A stretch of 64,000 nt of DNA from Hymenobacter roseosalivarius DSM 11622 (GTDB lineage: Bacteria; Bacteroidota; Bacteroidia; Cytophagales; Hymenobacteraceae): positions 1 through 64,000 of the forward strand of contig NZ_FWWW01000100.1 in the NCBI RefSeq assembly GCF_900176135.1. The letters run 5' to 3'. Position 1 is the first letter of the stretch, and every line of letters starts with the position of its first letter. The position numbers were made by a program, and so were the translations under genes. Below the pieces are notes generated by a model. It was given only the letters and a program-made list of their open reading frames with translations. It did not search any database and was not told where the DNA came from. This document shows, one piece after another, positions 17,364 through 25,920 of the stretch.

Positions 17364-18678
17364 TGCCGCGCCGTAAATAAGACCGAAAGTACACTGCGCT
17401 GAGCAGCAGCAGCAAGCCGAAGCGGCCAGCGTGGGCCAGCGGCACACCCAGCAGACCATAGTGCGGTAGCAGCCCCTGCAATAAGGCGACATACAGCATC
17501 GCCGAGCCCGCCTGCACCGCCACGTAGCGTCCCACCTGGGCCTTGGCCGTAAGCAGAAACAGCAACAGCCAAGTGATAAACTTAGCCCAATCGCCCAGGA
17601 GCTGGGGGGCAAAAAGGTAGCTGGCCGCGGCAAACTGCACGTTGAATAGCAAGGGCAACAGCCAATCGCGCAACAAGTAAACCAGGCTCAGCCCCACGGC
17701 CAGTACCGGTGCCAGCAGCAGCACTACCGTACGCACGTACGCCCGCTGCGCGGCGGGCTGGGTGCTCAAGGCGGCCAAACGCGGGTAATAGACGCTGCTC
17801 ATCAGGGCCGTAAAAACCATGGTATAGTTGTCGGAGATTTTAGCTACTGCCTGCCAAAGATCGGTTTGGGCGAGTCCGAAGCGCGCAATCAGCACCTCAC
17901 GCAGCGCAAAGTTGACGGCCGTACCGAATACCAGTAAGCTGCCAGCCATGAGCAGAAAGCGGCCCAGGCTCCTTAGAGCAACCTTACTTACCCGCCCGCT
18001 AAGCCGGGGCAGCAGGCCTGCCCGCGCGCACACCACGGCAGTAGGCAGCAGCGTGAGGGCCTGGGCCAGCAGATAGGTAAGCAGCACCTGTTCCACGGGC
18101 CACCCCAGGGCCAGGGCAGCGCCTACCCCGCTCACGCCCAAAAAGCTGAGCGTCACTGTCAGCCAGACGTAGGCACGCAGCTGTCCGGCCGCCAGCAGCA
18201 CCGACCCAAGCAGGGCATGCGCCGAGAGCAGACCAATACCCAGTATAAACCAAAACATCCAGCCCGCCGTGAGTTGAAACACGCCTACCAGCGGCCCCGG
18301 CGTCAGCAGTAGCGCCAGCGCACCTAGCAGCAGCCCCACCAGATTCAGAATGATACCAGCCCCAAACCAAGCCCGGTATCGCCCCGAGCCCGCCCGCAAT
18401 GGAGCCAGGTATTTCACCAACCCGACATGAACTCCGTCATAGGGCAGGATGGTGAACAGGGCCAGTAGATTTTGGAAGTGAGCTAACAGCGTAAGGCCAC
18501 CAGGACCACCGTAGAGGGCCAGCAGCTTATTTAGCAACAGTGCTCCTGCGGTTCGCGCGCCAATGCCCAGCGTAGAAGTGAGCGAACCGCGCAGAAACCG
18601 CCCTGTTATCGTAGCGCTGGGCTCCGGCTCAAACTGGGGGGCATTTTGGGCAACGCTAGGTGGCAGTTTTGCAGGCAC
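17356..18678 (-). CDS. Polysaccharide/lipid-linked oligosaccharide flippase (Wzx-like, MOP superfamily)
   Basis: This 440-residue protein has about 12 transmembrane segments, beginning GSLTSTLGIGARTAGALLLN, then NLLALFTILPYDGVHVGLVKYLA. These are typical of O-antigen/polysaccharide flippases of the WzxE type, which move undecaprenyl-linked repeats across the inner membrane. The short N-terminal tail (VAQNAPQFEPEPS) contains the dispersed motif at 18636, read as Asn-Ala-Pro-Gln, a tolerant unstructured position. It forms an operon with the glycosyltransferase that overlaps its end. WzxE annotation is plausible but not certain. Confidence 0.8.
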   Translation of the reverse strand: MPAKLPPSVAQNAPQFEPEPSATITGRFLRGSLTSTLGIGARTAGALLLNKLLALYGGPGGLTLLAHFQNLLALFTILPYDGVHVGLVKYLAPLRAGSGRYRAWFGAGIILNLVGLLLGALALLLTPGPLVGVFQLTAGWMFWFILGIGLLSAHALLGSVLLAAGQLRAYVWLTVTLSFLGVSGVGAALALGWPVEQVLLTYLLAQALTLLPTAVVCARAGLLPRLSGRVSKVALRSLGRFLLMAGSLLVFGTAVNFALREVLIARFGLAQTDLWQAVAKISDNYTMVFTALMSSVYYPRLAALSTQPAAQRAYVRTVVLLLAPVLAVGLSLVYLLRDWLLPLLFNVQFAAASYLFAPQLLGDWAKFITWLLLFLLTAKAQVGRYVAVQAGSAMLYVALLQGLLPHYGLLGVPLAHAGRFGLLLLLSAVYFRSYLRRGNG

Positions 18679-18819
18679 AGAACAGAGTTGAAACCACTGA
18701 GAAGTAGAATCGGATAGTCACACCACAACGCACAATGATAGTGGAATCAACAGATTTCTAACCCCAACGGTGCGGACTGCTACTACGATATCTACGCGAA
18801 AGCGGAGCAATAACTAACC

Positions 18820-19839
18820 CTACGCTGCCTCCCATTCCAAGGTCAGCTTTAAGCTCAAAATGCCCCCCAGATGTCGCTTGAACTGTAACAGCGACTGATT
18901 TAAGCCAGTGGGCAGCGTCGAGGTGCCCAGGTCGAGGAGGGCTAACCCGCTGGCACGACCGAACGCGTGCAAGCCTTCATTGAGCAACACCACCGGGCTG
19001 AACGCATTGTAGATCAGTGGGCTAGCTGGATAAAAGTTGTATAGCACCCGCTCGTTTACCTGAATAGCTACCGTAAGCGCCGCCCACTCCCCTGCTGAGT
19101 CGCGCACCGAGAATAGGAAATGGTTATTGGGAAATACCCGAAACAGCTGCGTTAGCCTTTCCTCGCTGAGCGACAGGTGCTGACCCTTTTCCTCGCGGCA
19201 GCGTCGTAAAAATTCATAGGCTTTGGGCAGAAAAAACAGCGGTTCCTGCTCAAAATGGAAGCCGTGGCGCCGACACTTGGCCAGGCGCCGCCGCTCCGAT
19301 GGGTGCAGCCGCGCCTCAAAGTCCTGGTCCAGTGGCAAGTGATTATTCAATTCGGCTAGCGTTACTTTATAGCCTAACTGGCTCAATACCTGCGTCATCA
19401 GCGCGCTTCCTGCCGGGTCGTAGGCGAAGGGATAGGCGCGTATGCGCAGCCGCCGCACCCCGACTTCCTCAAGCGTTGAGTGAACCGCCAGCATCAACGA
19501 CTTCAGGGCCGCCGCTGGTACTCCGGGGGCCATCTGTATTCCCCCAAACGGTGCCTGATACGGACTGTAAGCCAGCATATTAATATCCGCATCGATAAAA
19601 ACGTGCAGTTGCGCTACGGTCTGGGCGCGGGCTTCGTTTTCGAGGTAAAACGCCAGATGCCGGCCCGCCGACCGCTGGAGACTAAGGTGAGCCGGCTGCA
19701 TGTACAGAAACGACTCGAATGCCAGCGGTAGCGTCGGCTCACTCCCCTGCCCACACCGCACCACGTACTGGGCCTCATTCGTGGAGAAAGCAAGCAGTTG
19801 GGCAGTGCCGATGGTGGAGTTCACTAAGGAAAAAGTCAA
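18820..19839 (-). CDS. GNAT/FemAB-like acyltransferase
   Basis: This 339-residue protein has a C-terminal half resembling the FemAB/GNAT_6 group: RLHPSERRRLAKCRRHGF, FLRRCREEKGQHLSLSEERL, ALTVAIQVNERVLYNFYPAS and LDLGTSTLPTGLNQSLLQFK. Such proteins transfer aminoacyl or acetyl groups to peptidoglycan or other envelope acceptors. The N-terminal part is family-specific and unassigned. The start appears to be TTG at 19839. GTG at 19824 is an alternative. It is divergent from corA with about 155 bp between the coding starts, and adjoins the glycan-export genes, which suggests an envelope role. Confidence 0.6.
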   Translation of the reverse strand: MTFSLVNSTIGTAQLLAFSTNEAQYVVRCGQGSEPTLPLAFESFLYMQPAHLSLQRSAGRHLAFYLENEARAQTVAQLHVFIDADINMLAYSPYQAPFGGIQMAPGVPAAALKSLMLAVHSTLEEVGVRRLRIRAYPFAYDPAGSALMTQVLSQLGYKVTLAELNNHLPLDQDFEARLHPSERRRLAKCRRHGFHFEQEPLFFLPKAYEFLRRCREEKGQHLSLSEERLTQLFRVFPNNHFLFSVRDSAGEWAALTVAIQVNERVLYNFYPASPLIYNAFSPVVLLNEGLHAFGRASGLALLDLGTSTLPTGLNQSLLQFKRHLGGILSLKLTLEWEAA

Positions 19840-19915
19840 ATTCGGACTGCGAAATTACGAGTAAAACTGCGCGGTTTGCTTTACTTATAAAGAATGATGC
19901 CGCTACTCTAGGCCA

Positions 19916-19932
19916 TTTCACCCAAGGTGAAA
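19916..19932. promoter_or_regulatory. Perfect dyad upstream of corA (candidate operator)
   Basis: TTTCACC-CAA-GGTGAAA is a 7-bp perfect inverted repeat lying about 63 bp before the corA ATG at 19995 and 77 bp upstream of the divergent acyltransferase start. Its position and symmetry suit a dimeric repressor controlling one or both genes. No matching regulator is in the window. Confidence 0.3.
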
Positions 19933-19994
19933 CCCATCTGACTTTAACCTTACTTACCTTAGAAACCCTAAACGCTCGCTTTCCCTTTTGCCGC

Positions 19995-21194
19995 ATGGAA
20001 CCCACGTCGTCGCAATCTACCGCAAACCTGGACCTGGCGTCGGACGGCCCGGAGACGGAGCACCCTAATGGCGTAGCCGACCGCACCGCGACTCGCCTGG
20101 CCAGGGAGCAAGCCATTGGCCAGCGGCCGGGCACGCTCACCATCCGCCCCGACGCCCTGACTCCGCGCCTGTTCATGATTTCCTACACCAATGATTTCTT
20201 TCTGGAAAAAGAGTACAGCAGCTACGCTGAGCTGATCCAGTATTTTCGGGCTAACCCAACCCTTAAGCACTGGATTGATGTCCGGGGCTACAACGACCTG
20301 GACTTGTTGCAGCACATGATGGCTGATTTTGCCATTCATCCGCTTTTAATGGAGGATGTGCTCAGTGATTATCAACGGGCTAAGGTGGATATTCTTGAAG
20401 ATGGGCGGCTGTTTCTAGTTTCCCGCATGACGGAATTTACGTCCTTACTCGAAATTGACGACGATCAACTCTCCATCTTCACGGGGCCCAATTATATCCT
20501 CAGCTTTCAGGATGACTATGATGATTGCCTCGAAGCGGTGCGTAACCGGCTCCGCTCGGGCTTTAGCCAGATAAAAGCCCGCTCCTCGCTCTATCTGGCC
20601 TACGCCCTCACCGATGTGGTGCTCGATCATTACTACCCTACCATGGCCGCCATCGGCGACTATATTGAAACCTTGGAGCATCGAATTCTGACCGAGCGGC
20701 GGGTCGACCGGCGCTTACTCAACCGGATTTTGCACGTAAAGAAGGATATCATTCGTTTCCGGCGCCTGGTGTACCCGGAGCGCGAGAAAATCGCGGAAAT
20801 CCTGCGCCAGCCCGATGACGTGATTCCGGATGATATCAAGCTGTTTTTTCGCGACTGCTACGACCACGCCATCCAAAGCCTGGACTTGGCCGAAAGCTAC
20901 CGTGAATCCGTCACTAGCCTAGTTGATCTGTTCATGTCGGACCAAAGCAACCGCATGAACGAGGTTATGAAGGTGCTTACCATTATCAGCAGCATCTTTA
21001 TTCCCCTCAGCTTCGTGGTGGGCCTGTATGGCATGAACTTCCAACGCCAGGCCCCCGATGGTAGCATTAACCATCTCAATATGCCGGAGCTTTACGAACC
21101 CTGGGGCTATCCCGTGCTGCTGGGGGTTCTGGGCTTTATCGTGACGGGTCAGCTTATTTATTTCTACCGTAAAGGCTGGCTTACCAACCGCTGA
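19995..21194 (+). CDS. corA: CorA family magnesium/cobalt transporter
   Basis: This 399-residue protein carries the hallmark YGMNF motif (GMN near residue 345) at the end of the first of two C-terminal transmembrane helices. The second helix follows at VLLGVLGFIVTGQLIYFY. The N-terminal cytoplasmic domain begins around SYTNDFFLEKEYSSYAELI and includes HPLLMEDVLSDYQRAKVD, as in CorA. It forms a homopentameric Mg2+ channel in the inner membrane. I chose the ATG at 19995; the upstream frame overlaps the divergent gene and is not protein-like. The C-terminus KGWLTNR matches the family's basic tail. Confidence 0.92.
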   Translation: MEPTSSQSTANLDLASDGPETEHPNGVADRTATRLAREQAIGQRPGTLTIRPDALTPRLFMISYTNDFFLEKEYSSYAELIQYFRANPTLKHWIDVRGYNDLDLLQHMMADFAIHPLLMEDVLSDYQRAKVDILEDGRLFLVSRMTEFTSLLEIDDDQLSIFTGPNYILSFQDDYDDCLEAVRNRLRSGFSQIKARSSLYLAYALTDVVLDHYYPTMAAIGDYIETLEHRILTERRVDRRLLNRILHVKKDIIRFRRLVYPEREKIAEILRQPDDVIPDDIKLFFRDCYDHAIQSLDLAESYRESVTSLVDLFMSDQSNRMNEVMKVLTIISSIFIPLSFVVGLYGMNFQRQAPDGSINHLNMPELYEPWGYPVLLGVLGFIVTGQLIYFYRKGWLTNR

Positions 21195-21227
21195 CCAGCT
21201 TGGAGCATTCCTTAAAAGTTGAGTTAG

Positions 21228-21328
21228 CAGAACGCGGCAGAAACGCAATAGTTGGAGTCTCGTCATTGAGCAACACCCACGCGGTGCGAACGGGGAGACT
21301 CCAACTATTGCGTTTCTGCCGCGTTCTG
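21228..21328. repeat. 34-bp perfect inverted repeat downstream of corA
   Basis: The arms at 21228-21261 and 21295-21328 are exact reverse complements over 34 bp around a 33-bp spacer. The element could fold into a long hairpin in the corA 3' region. Its lack of a T-tract and its long spacer make it look like a MITE- or REP-type element rather than a terminator. A separate terminator follows at 21380. Confidence 0.8.
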
Positions 21329-21379
21329 AGCAAGCGAAAAAGTTAACTTAAACTCTTTCTTAAGGATTAAGTCTAGTGC

Positions 21380-21426
21380 AAAAAAGCCCCCCAGATACTT
21401 ACGACAGTGTCGGTGGGGCTTTTTTT
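21380..21426. terminator. Bidirectional terminator between corA and the TPR gene
   Basis: An 11-bp stem (AAAAAAGCCCC at 21380-21390, GGGGCTTTTTT at 21416-21426) has a loop containing a minor GACA/TGTC pairing. It separates corA (+) from the TPR gene (-), which ends at 21437. The left arm contains the exact dispersed word AAAAAAGCCCCCC. Confidence 0.8.
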
Positions 21427-21436
21427 GAGCGCGAGC

Positions 21437-22747
21437 TTAGCGCCGGGTTTGCAGGGAGGTGGATGCGGCCCGCGGCGTAGGTGAGCTGCCGGAATTGAGC
21501 TGGTTGTTTTTGTGCTTCTTATAATAAGCAGTTGCCTCCCGATACGACTCCGATTTGCGGTCGGCTTTATCACGCACGACACTGTAGTAGCGCAGCGCCG
21601 TTTTTATATCACGTTGGGCAGCGGCCATTTGGGCCAGGTTTTGGTTGGCATAAACGTAGAACCCAACGGTTGTTTCGCCGGTAGATTCCGCGAATACAAT
21701 ACACCGCTCATAGTAGTCCTTAGCCTTTGCCTGGTCTTTGTAGCGCAGTTGCATCAACGAGCCCAGCATGTAGGTAGCATACTTACCACTTACGCCCTCG
21801 TAGCCGGGCATTCCCCGGTTTAGCTTCGCCAGAATGTCGCGGCACACCCGCTCGCATTCCTGGTTTTGCTGCTCCCGAAAGCACGTAAGGGCATAAATGC
21901 GCTGGAAGTAGCCGTTGTCGGGGTAAGTAGCGGCCAGATAGCGGGCTATTGGGAGGCACTGGGCAGGATTATCTTCCTCATTCAACAGGATTTTCATCAG
22001 GAAGAACTTCGCCTCCATTCCGGTATAAAAGCCATTATCGGCCACGGTACGCAGCTGCTCCAGGCCCAGCTTCTGGTTGCCTTTAGGAAAAAAGAGCAAC
22101 ACGGGCCGCAGCAAAGGATAGTTTTCCGAAATCCAGACGGCGTAATAGTTCATGAGCGCCTCCCCAAGCATAAAGTCGGGACTCAAGCCATTGGCTTCTC
22201 TGCTCTTCGCCAGGTAATTGAGGGCCCGCTTGCTGCTCACGGTAGCTTTGCGCCAGTTAGACCGCTCCGCGTTTAGGCGGGCATCGAAGCCGTAGGCGGC
22301 GGAGAGGAAAAAGCAGGCTTCGTAGTTTTTATTGTCGGCCTCGTACAGCTTCTCGCCGTAGGTAATGGCCGTATCCATGTAGGCGTACAGCAGCTTATCG
22401 TACTTTTTCTCCTGCATGTTGGTGGGCAGAATCTTCCACCAGTTGCTCAGGCCAAGCAGGAAGTACGGCATCGGATGCTCGGGGTAGCGCCGCCGCAACG
22501 AGCGGAACTGCTTCTCGGCTTTATCGAATTTGAAGTTGTAGAGATTATGCACCGCTCCCTCCAGCTCCGTCTGGATATCCTGGTCGAGCAGCAGCCAGCC
22601 TTTAGCATCAACCGCGCCGGGAAGTACTTCTACGTCAGCTACCTCCACACCGGGCATACTCGGCACGGGCGGCACAGAATTGGAGCCCTGCGCCAAGGTT
22701 AATAAAGGAAATAAGCCAAAAAATAAGAGTAAAAGTTTTCTATACAT
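21437..22747 (-). CDS. Exported tetratricopeptide-repeat protein
   Basis: This 436-residue protein has a clear signal peptide (MYRKLLLLFFGLFPLLTLAQ). After a Pro-rich linker the chain is helical with TPR-like repeats, for example NLYNFKFDKAEKQFRSLRRR followed by YPEHPMPYFLLGLSNWW, and later SLMQLRYKDQAKAKDYYERC. It resembles a family of Bacteroidota periplasmic TPR proteins of unknown function. It ends in a disordered basic tail. It is transcribed alone from its own upstream region and terminated at 21380-21426. Confidence 0.75.
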   Translation of the reverse strand: MYRKLLLLFFGLFPLLTLAQGSNSVPPVPSMPGVEVADVEVLPGAVDAKGWLLLDQDIQTELEGAVHNLYNFKFDKAEKQFRSLRRRYPEHPMPYFLLGLSNWWKILPTNMQEKKYDKLLYAYMDTAITYGEKLYEADNKNYEACFFLSAAYGFDARLNAERSNWRKATVSSKRALNYLAKSREANGLSPDFMLGEALMNYYAVWISENYPLLRPVLLFFPKGNQKLGLEQLRTVADNGFYTGMEAKFFLMKILLNEEDNPAQCLPIARYLAATYPDNGYFQRIYALTCFREQQNQECERVCRDILAKLNRGMPGYEGVSGKYATYMLGSLMQLRYKDQAKAKDYYERCIVFAESTGETTVGFYVYANQNLAQMAAAQRDIKTALRYYSVVRDKADRKSESYREATAYYKKHKNNQLNSGSSPTPRAASTSLQTRR

Positions 22748-22854
22748 AGTACAACTTTAAAGCCTTCTTTCCTTTCATTACCTGAAGTTAGAAACTTGCA
22801 AGTTAAAATGGCCTTTATGGCTATTTATCTTTGATTATTATAATAAAAACTAAA

Positions 22855-22881
22855 CCCCGTTATCTTCGACAGATAACGGGG
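22855..22881 (-). terminator. Terminator of the 912-residue DUF3352-like gene
   Basis: A 10-bp perfect stem (CCCCGTTATC at 22855-22864, GATAACGGGG at 22872-22881) has a 7-nt loop. On the minus strand it is followed by a T-rich tract (TTTAGTTTTTATTAT). It lies about 50 bp past the stop at 22933. Confidence 0.85.
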
Positions 22882-22932
22882 TAATGCAAGCAATTAATAT
22901 ACCTAATCTGTGATGAGTCCTGATTTAAGCCC

Positions 22933-25671
22933 CTAATTCATTTTCAAATCAGTGCGTCGCAATTCCGTATCTACCGTGCGGAACAAGTAGTAAGTACCGG
23001 TCACGGTTTCGTAGTGAAGTCCAACTTCGGGGGCGGTGCTTACAAACGGCTGCCCACCTACCAGACGTCCTTGCGCGTCGTAGATATAAGCCCGGTGGGG
23101 AGCCGGCTCCGTGATGACAACTACGCGACGACCGGCGCCAAAGTCAAAGTACTGCACGGGCTTGCGGCCCGAGGTCAGAAAGTTCTGCGTGAGCAGCTGC
23201 CGGCCCGATGGGTCGAAGATGCTTACCCGCCCACCCTCCTCCCGGGCGACCACGTAGCCGCGGCCGGCCAGCTCAGGCACCAGGCGAAATACTGAGTTGC
23301 GATTCCAGGTAGCTATCCGGCCCCGGCTGACCACGTCGCCGCCAAGGCTGAAGGTAATTCTTTCCCCATGCTGGTTTACTACCGTCAGGCGAGTGCGGCC
23401 CAGGGTAGTACCAGCCTCCACGAAAGCGCCCGTATTAAGTCGGGCACCTACACTCAGGGGGAAGCCAGGATACAGATTGCCCTGCTGATTGTAGGCATAC
23501 ACGTAGCCATTCTCCAGCAGCGCCACAATAACAGTGCGTCCGCCCACTACCAGGTAATGCGGTGGTGCGGCCAGGTTGAAATCCAGGCGCTTGGGCTGCC
23601 AGCCGGGGAAGGCCCGACCATTGGTATCAAATAAAAACAGATTGCCGCCGCCGCCACCAACCAGCAAGCCGGGGGGCGTTTTCCCGATGCCTGGCCCAGC
23701 GGTAAGCGAGCTGGCGCGCACTGTATCGGGTAGGTTCAGGGGGAAGTTAGGGGCCGAGCGGCCCTGCGGGTCGAGCAGGTGCAGCTGGGTGGGCGTAGCC
23801 AGCAGATAGCCCAAATTGCCCCCCACCGGCAACCGGCTGATAGACCCGACCAGCGGCCCCGGCAACGTATCGGACCAGGCTACCACGTTATCGGGGGTTA
23901 CGTAGTGCAGCACCTGCGCCTTATCCTGCACCAGCGCGCCGGGCAGCCGGGCTCCCTGTACGGATATCAGGGTAGGCGAGCTGGCTAAGGGAGTTTTGAA
24001 GGTGAGCAGGCCGCCCGTGTCATTGGCGCCCTGGGGACTAGCCACGGCCGGACCCACTGCCGGATGCCGCAGCAGCAGCTGAGTATAGTACTGAGCATCA
24101 GGATCGGCTTCATTGGTAGGGGGCACAAACTGCAGGGCCAGCTGAGGAAAGCGCTTAAACAGGGCCTCATTGCGCAACAAGTCCGCCCGGCGTTCCTCTA
24201 CCAACGCCCGCAACAGTACGTTCCAGCTATTGCGGGTGTCCATTATCAAACTCACGCGGGCCAGCGGCTGGGTTTCCTGCAGAAAAGCCACCTGAGCGGG
24301 CGAAGTAGTCCAGGTATCTTTACCAACCACATCATCCAGCCAGGTGCGCAGCGTAGCGGCATCTTTCCCAAATGCCAGATAATCCCCAACCTGCGCCACC
24401 ACAGGAGCCTCATCGAAGCCGGTGAAAAAGCCCCCCAGCAGGCGACTGGGCAACTCGGGCACCCCGCCCTGATAAATCCGGTAAGGCCCTACGCGCTCAA
24501 AGGAGGGACTGGTGCCGGTAAGACGGCGCAGCTGGCCCAGCAGCGTAGCCGTTCGGGTCGGGCTGGGGCAATACACCAAGGCGAGCTTAGCGGGCACCTG
24601 GCGGGGCGACGAGGAGCCCAGATAACACACTGCCGCTTCCCGGCTGAAGGAGGCCGTCAGGCTGTCGAGCAGGGCACCGGTGCGGGCCGCGAGAGTATCC
24701 GCGGCAACCCGCCGCGCCACGGGGAGCGTAGCCATATCCCGCAGGCCCAGGTGCAAGAGCAGGGCCGTGCGTAGCGGCAGCACATCGGCCATGCGCAGGC
24801 GCTGGGCGGGTTGGCCGCGCAGGCGCTGGTGCAGGGCGTCGCGGGTGGTTTCGGGATTGGTAAAGCCGTTGAATAAAATCTTATTGCCCACGAGCTTCAT
24901 TCCCAGCAGGCCATTGCGGCTCAGGCCCGTGATGCTTTCCAGGCTGGGCCGCAGCTTAGGGCGAAAGAACACGCCCAGAAAGCGCGGAAACTGCCGGTAG
25001 TTGAGCAGCAGCATCGCATCGACATCCTTATGCTGGAGGTAGTCGGTGTTTTTAAAATCGGCAGCGATGGAAGGCAGCTCCGGCTGCTCCAGACGCCTAA
25101 CCACCGACTCCACAAGGCCCGCGTTGGTGCTTATAATGAGCTGGTTGCGGTAGTTCAGAAACGTAATGCCATGCCCGGTGCCCCGCTGCCGCACATCCGT
25201 AATCTGCTGGCCGCGGTACTCCCGCGTAGCTACGCGGTAGCGCGCATCCTGGCCCAAGCCATTCACCAGACCCCGAAGCTGCCGGTACTCCCGCACGGTC
25301 GCGATGGGCACTTGAAACAATAGGTCGAATGTGCCGGGGCCCGTAACGTGCACGGAGGTGAGCACCAGCTTAGTACCCAAAAAACGCAGCACTACGCTTG
25401 GGCTACCGGCAATACTATCAATCAGGGCCGAGTTTTCCTCGACCTGCTGAAAGTAGCGCACCCCGGTCAGGTTGTCCCAGATCTGGGTTTCCTTCAGATG
25501 GCGCACCAGCGTGGGGTGGTCGCGGGTGGCGGCCACCAGCACGGCATCGTCGGGCACCAGCGCCCAGGGGTCCACGGGGGTGCGGGCCACCGAACGGCGG
25601 TAGTACAGGTAAGAGCCGAGGGCCGAAACCAGCAGCAGTCCTGCCAAAAACACCAGAAGCTTCTGCGACAT
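22933..25671 (-). CDS. DUF3352-like membrane-anchored protein with a C-terminal propeller-like region
   Basis: This 912-residue protein has one N-terminal membrane anchor (LLVFLAGLLLVSALGSYLYY). Residues 35-550 resemble DUF3352 proteins of Bacteroidota (PWALVPDDAVLVAAT, LLNYRQFPRFLG, LLGGFFTGFDEAPVVAQVGDYL). From about residue 600 there are repeated units with FPLNLPD, LFLFDTNGRAFPGWQP, VYAYNQQGNLYPGFPL and VSIFDPSGRQLL, which look like beta-propeller blades (PQQ/FG-GAP-like). Function is unknown; an envelope scaffold role is a guess. The whole chain would lie outside the cytoplasm. It has a strong terminator of its own. Confidence 0.65.
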   Translation of the reverse strand: MSQKLLVFLAGLLLVSALGSYLYYRRSVARTPVDPWALVPDDAVLVAATRDHPTLVRHLKETQIWDNLTGVRYFQQVEENSALIDSIAGSPSVVLRFLGTKLVLTSVHVTGPGTFDLLFQVPIATVREYRQLRGLVNGLGQDARYRVATREYRGQQITDVRQRGTGHGITFLNYRNQLIISTNAGLVESVVRRLEQPELPSIAADFKNTDYLQHKDVDAMLLLNYRQFPRFLGVFFRPKLRPSLESITGLSRNGLLGMKLVGNKILFNGFTNPETTRDALHQRLRGQPAQRLRMADVLPLRTALLLHLGLRDMATLPVARRVAADTLAARTGALLDSLTASFSREAAVCYLGSSSPRQVPAKLALVYCPSPTRTATLLGQLRRLTGTSPSFERVGPYRIYQGGVPELPSRLLGGFFTGFDEAPVVAQVGDYLAFGKDAATLRTWLDDVVGKDTWTTSPAQVAFLQETQPLARVSLIMDTRNSWNVLLRALVEERRADLLRNEALFKRFPQLALQFVPPTNEADPDAQYYTQLLLRHPAVGPAVASPQGANDTGGLLTFKTPLASSPTLISVQGARLPGALVQDKAQVLHYVTPDNVVAWSDTLPGPLVGSISRLPVGGNLGYLLATPTQLHLLDPQGRSAPNFPLNLPDTVRASSLTAGPGIGKTPPGLLVGGGGGNLFLFDTNGRAFPGWQPKRLDFNLAAPPHYLVVGGRTVIVALLENGYVYAYNQQGNLYPGFPLSVGARLNTGAFVEAGTTLGRTRLTVVNQHGERITFSLGGDVVSRGRIATWNRNSVFRLVPELAGRGYVVAREEGGRVSIFDPSGRQLLTQNFLTSGRKPVQYFDFGAGRRVVVITEPAPHRAYIYDAQGRLVGGQPFVSTAPEVGLHYETVTGTYYLFRTVDTELRRTDLKMN

Positions 25672-25744
25672 TAGGGGCCAGGGAGCGTGAGCGAGGGGGT
25701 AAAGGTAGCTATTCGGCTAAGCGCAGCGGAAGGTTGTGCGTATG

Positions 25745-25877
25745 GGTGGACCCCACCCCCGGCCCCGGTTCGCTTGAAGCGCGAAGCCTTGGGGAGAGGG
25801 GGGCGTTCTAACGTGAATGGTTAACGTGTCGTTTGGCTCCCCTCTCCTGAGGAGAGGAGCCGGGGGTGAGGTCCACC
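25745..25877. repeat. Inverted repeat of the CTCACCCCC/GGGGTGAG family, copy 1
   Basis: The outer arms at 25745-25763 and 25859-25877 match over 19 bp with one mismatch (GGTGGACC[C/T]CACCCCCGGC). Inside are further complementary C-rich and G-rich tracts (CTTGGGGAGAGG, CCCCTCTCCTGAGGAGAG). It lies between the starts of two minus-strand genes. The same CCTCACCCCC...GGGGAGAGG composition recurs at 55504 and 59544, so it is a member of a dispersed family. Confidence 0.75.
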
Positions 25878-25920
25878 AACGCCGAAACTAACTCAAATGA
25901 CGACGAGCAGGCGCGAAACG

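Noticed and set aside
16413..17633. Glycosyltransferase frame extended upstream to 17633
   Set aside because: The added 90 residues are Cys/Arg-rich and lie wholly within the flippase gene in another frame; the ATG at 17363 gives a normal family start.
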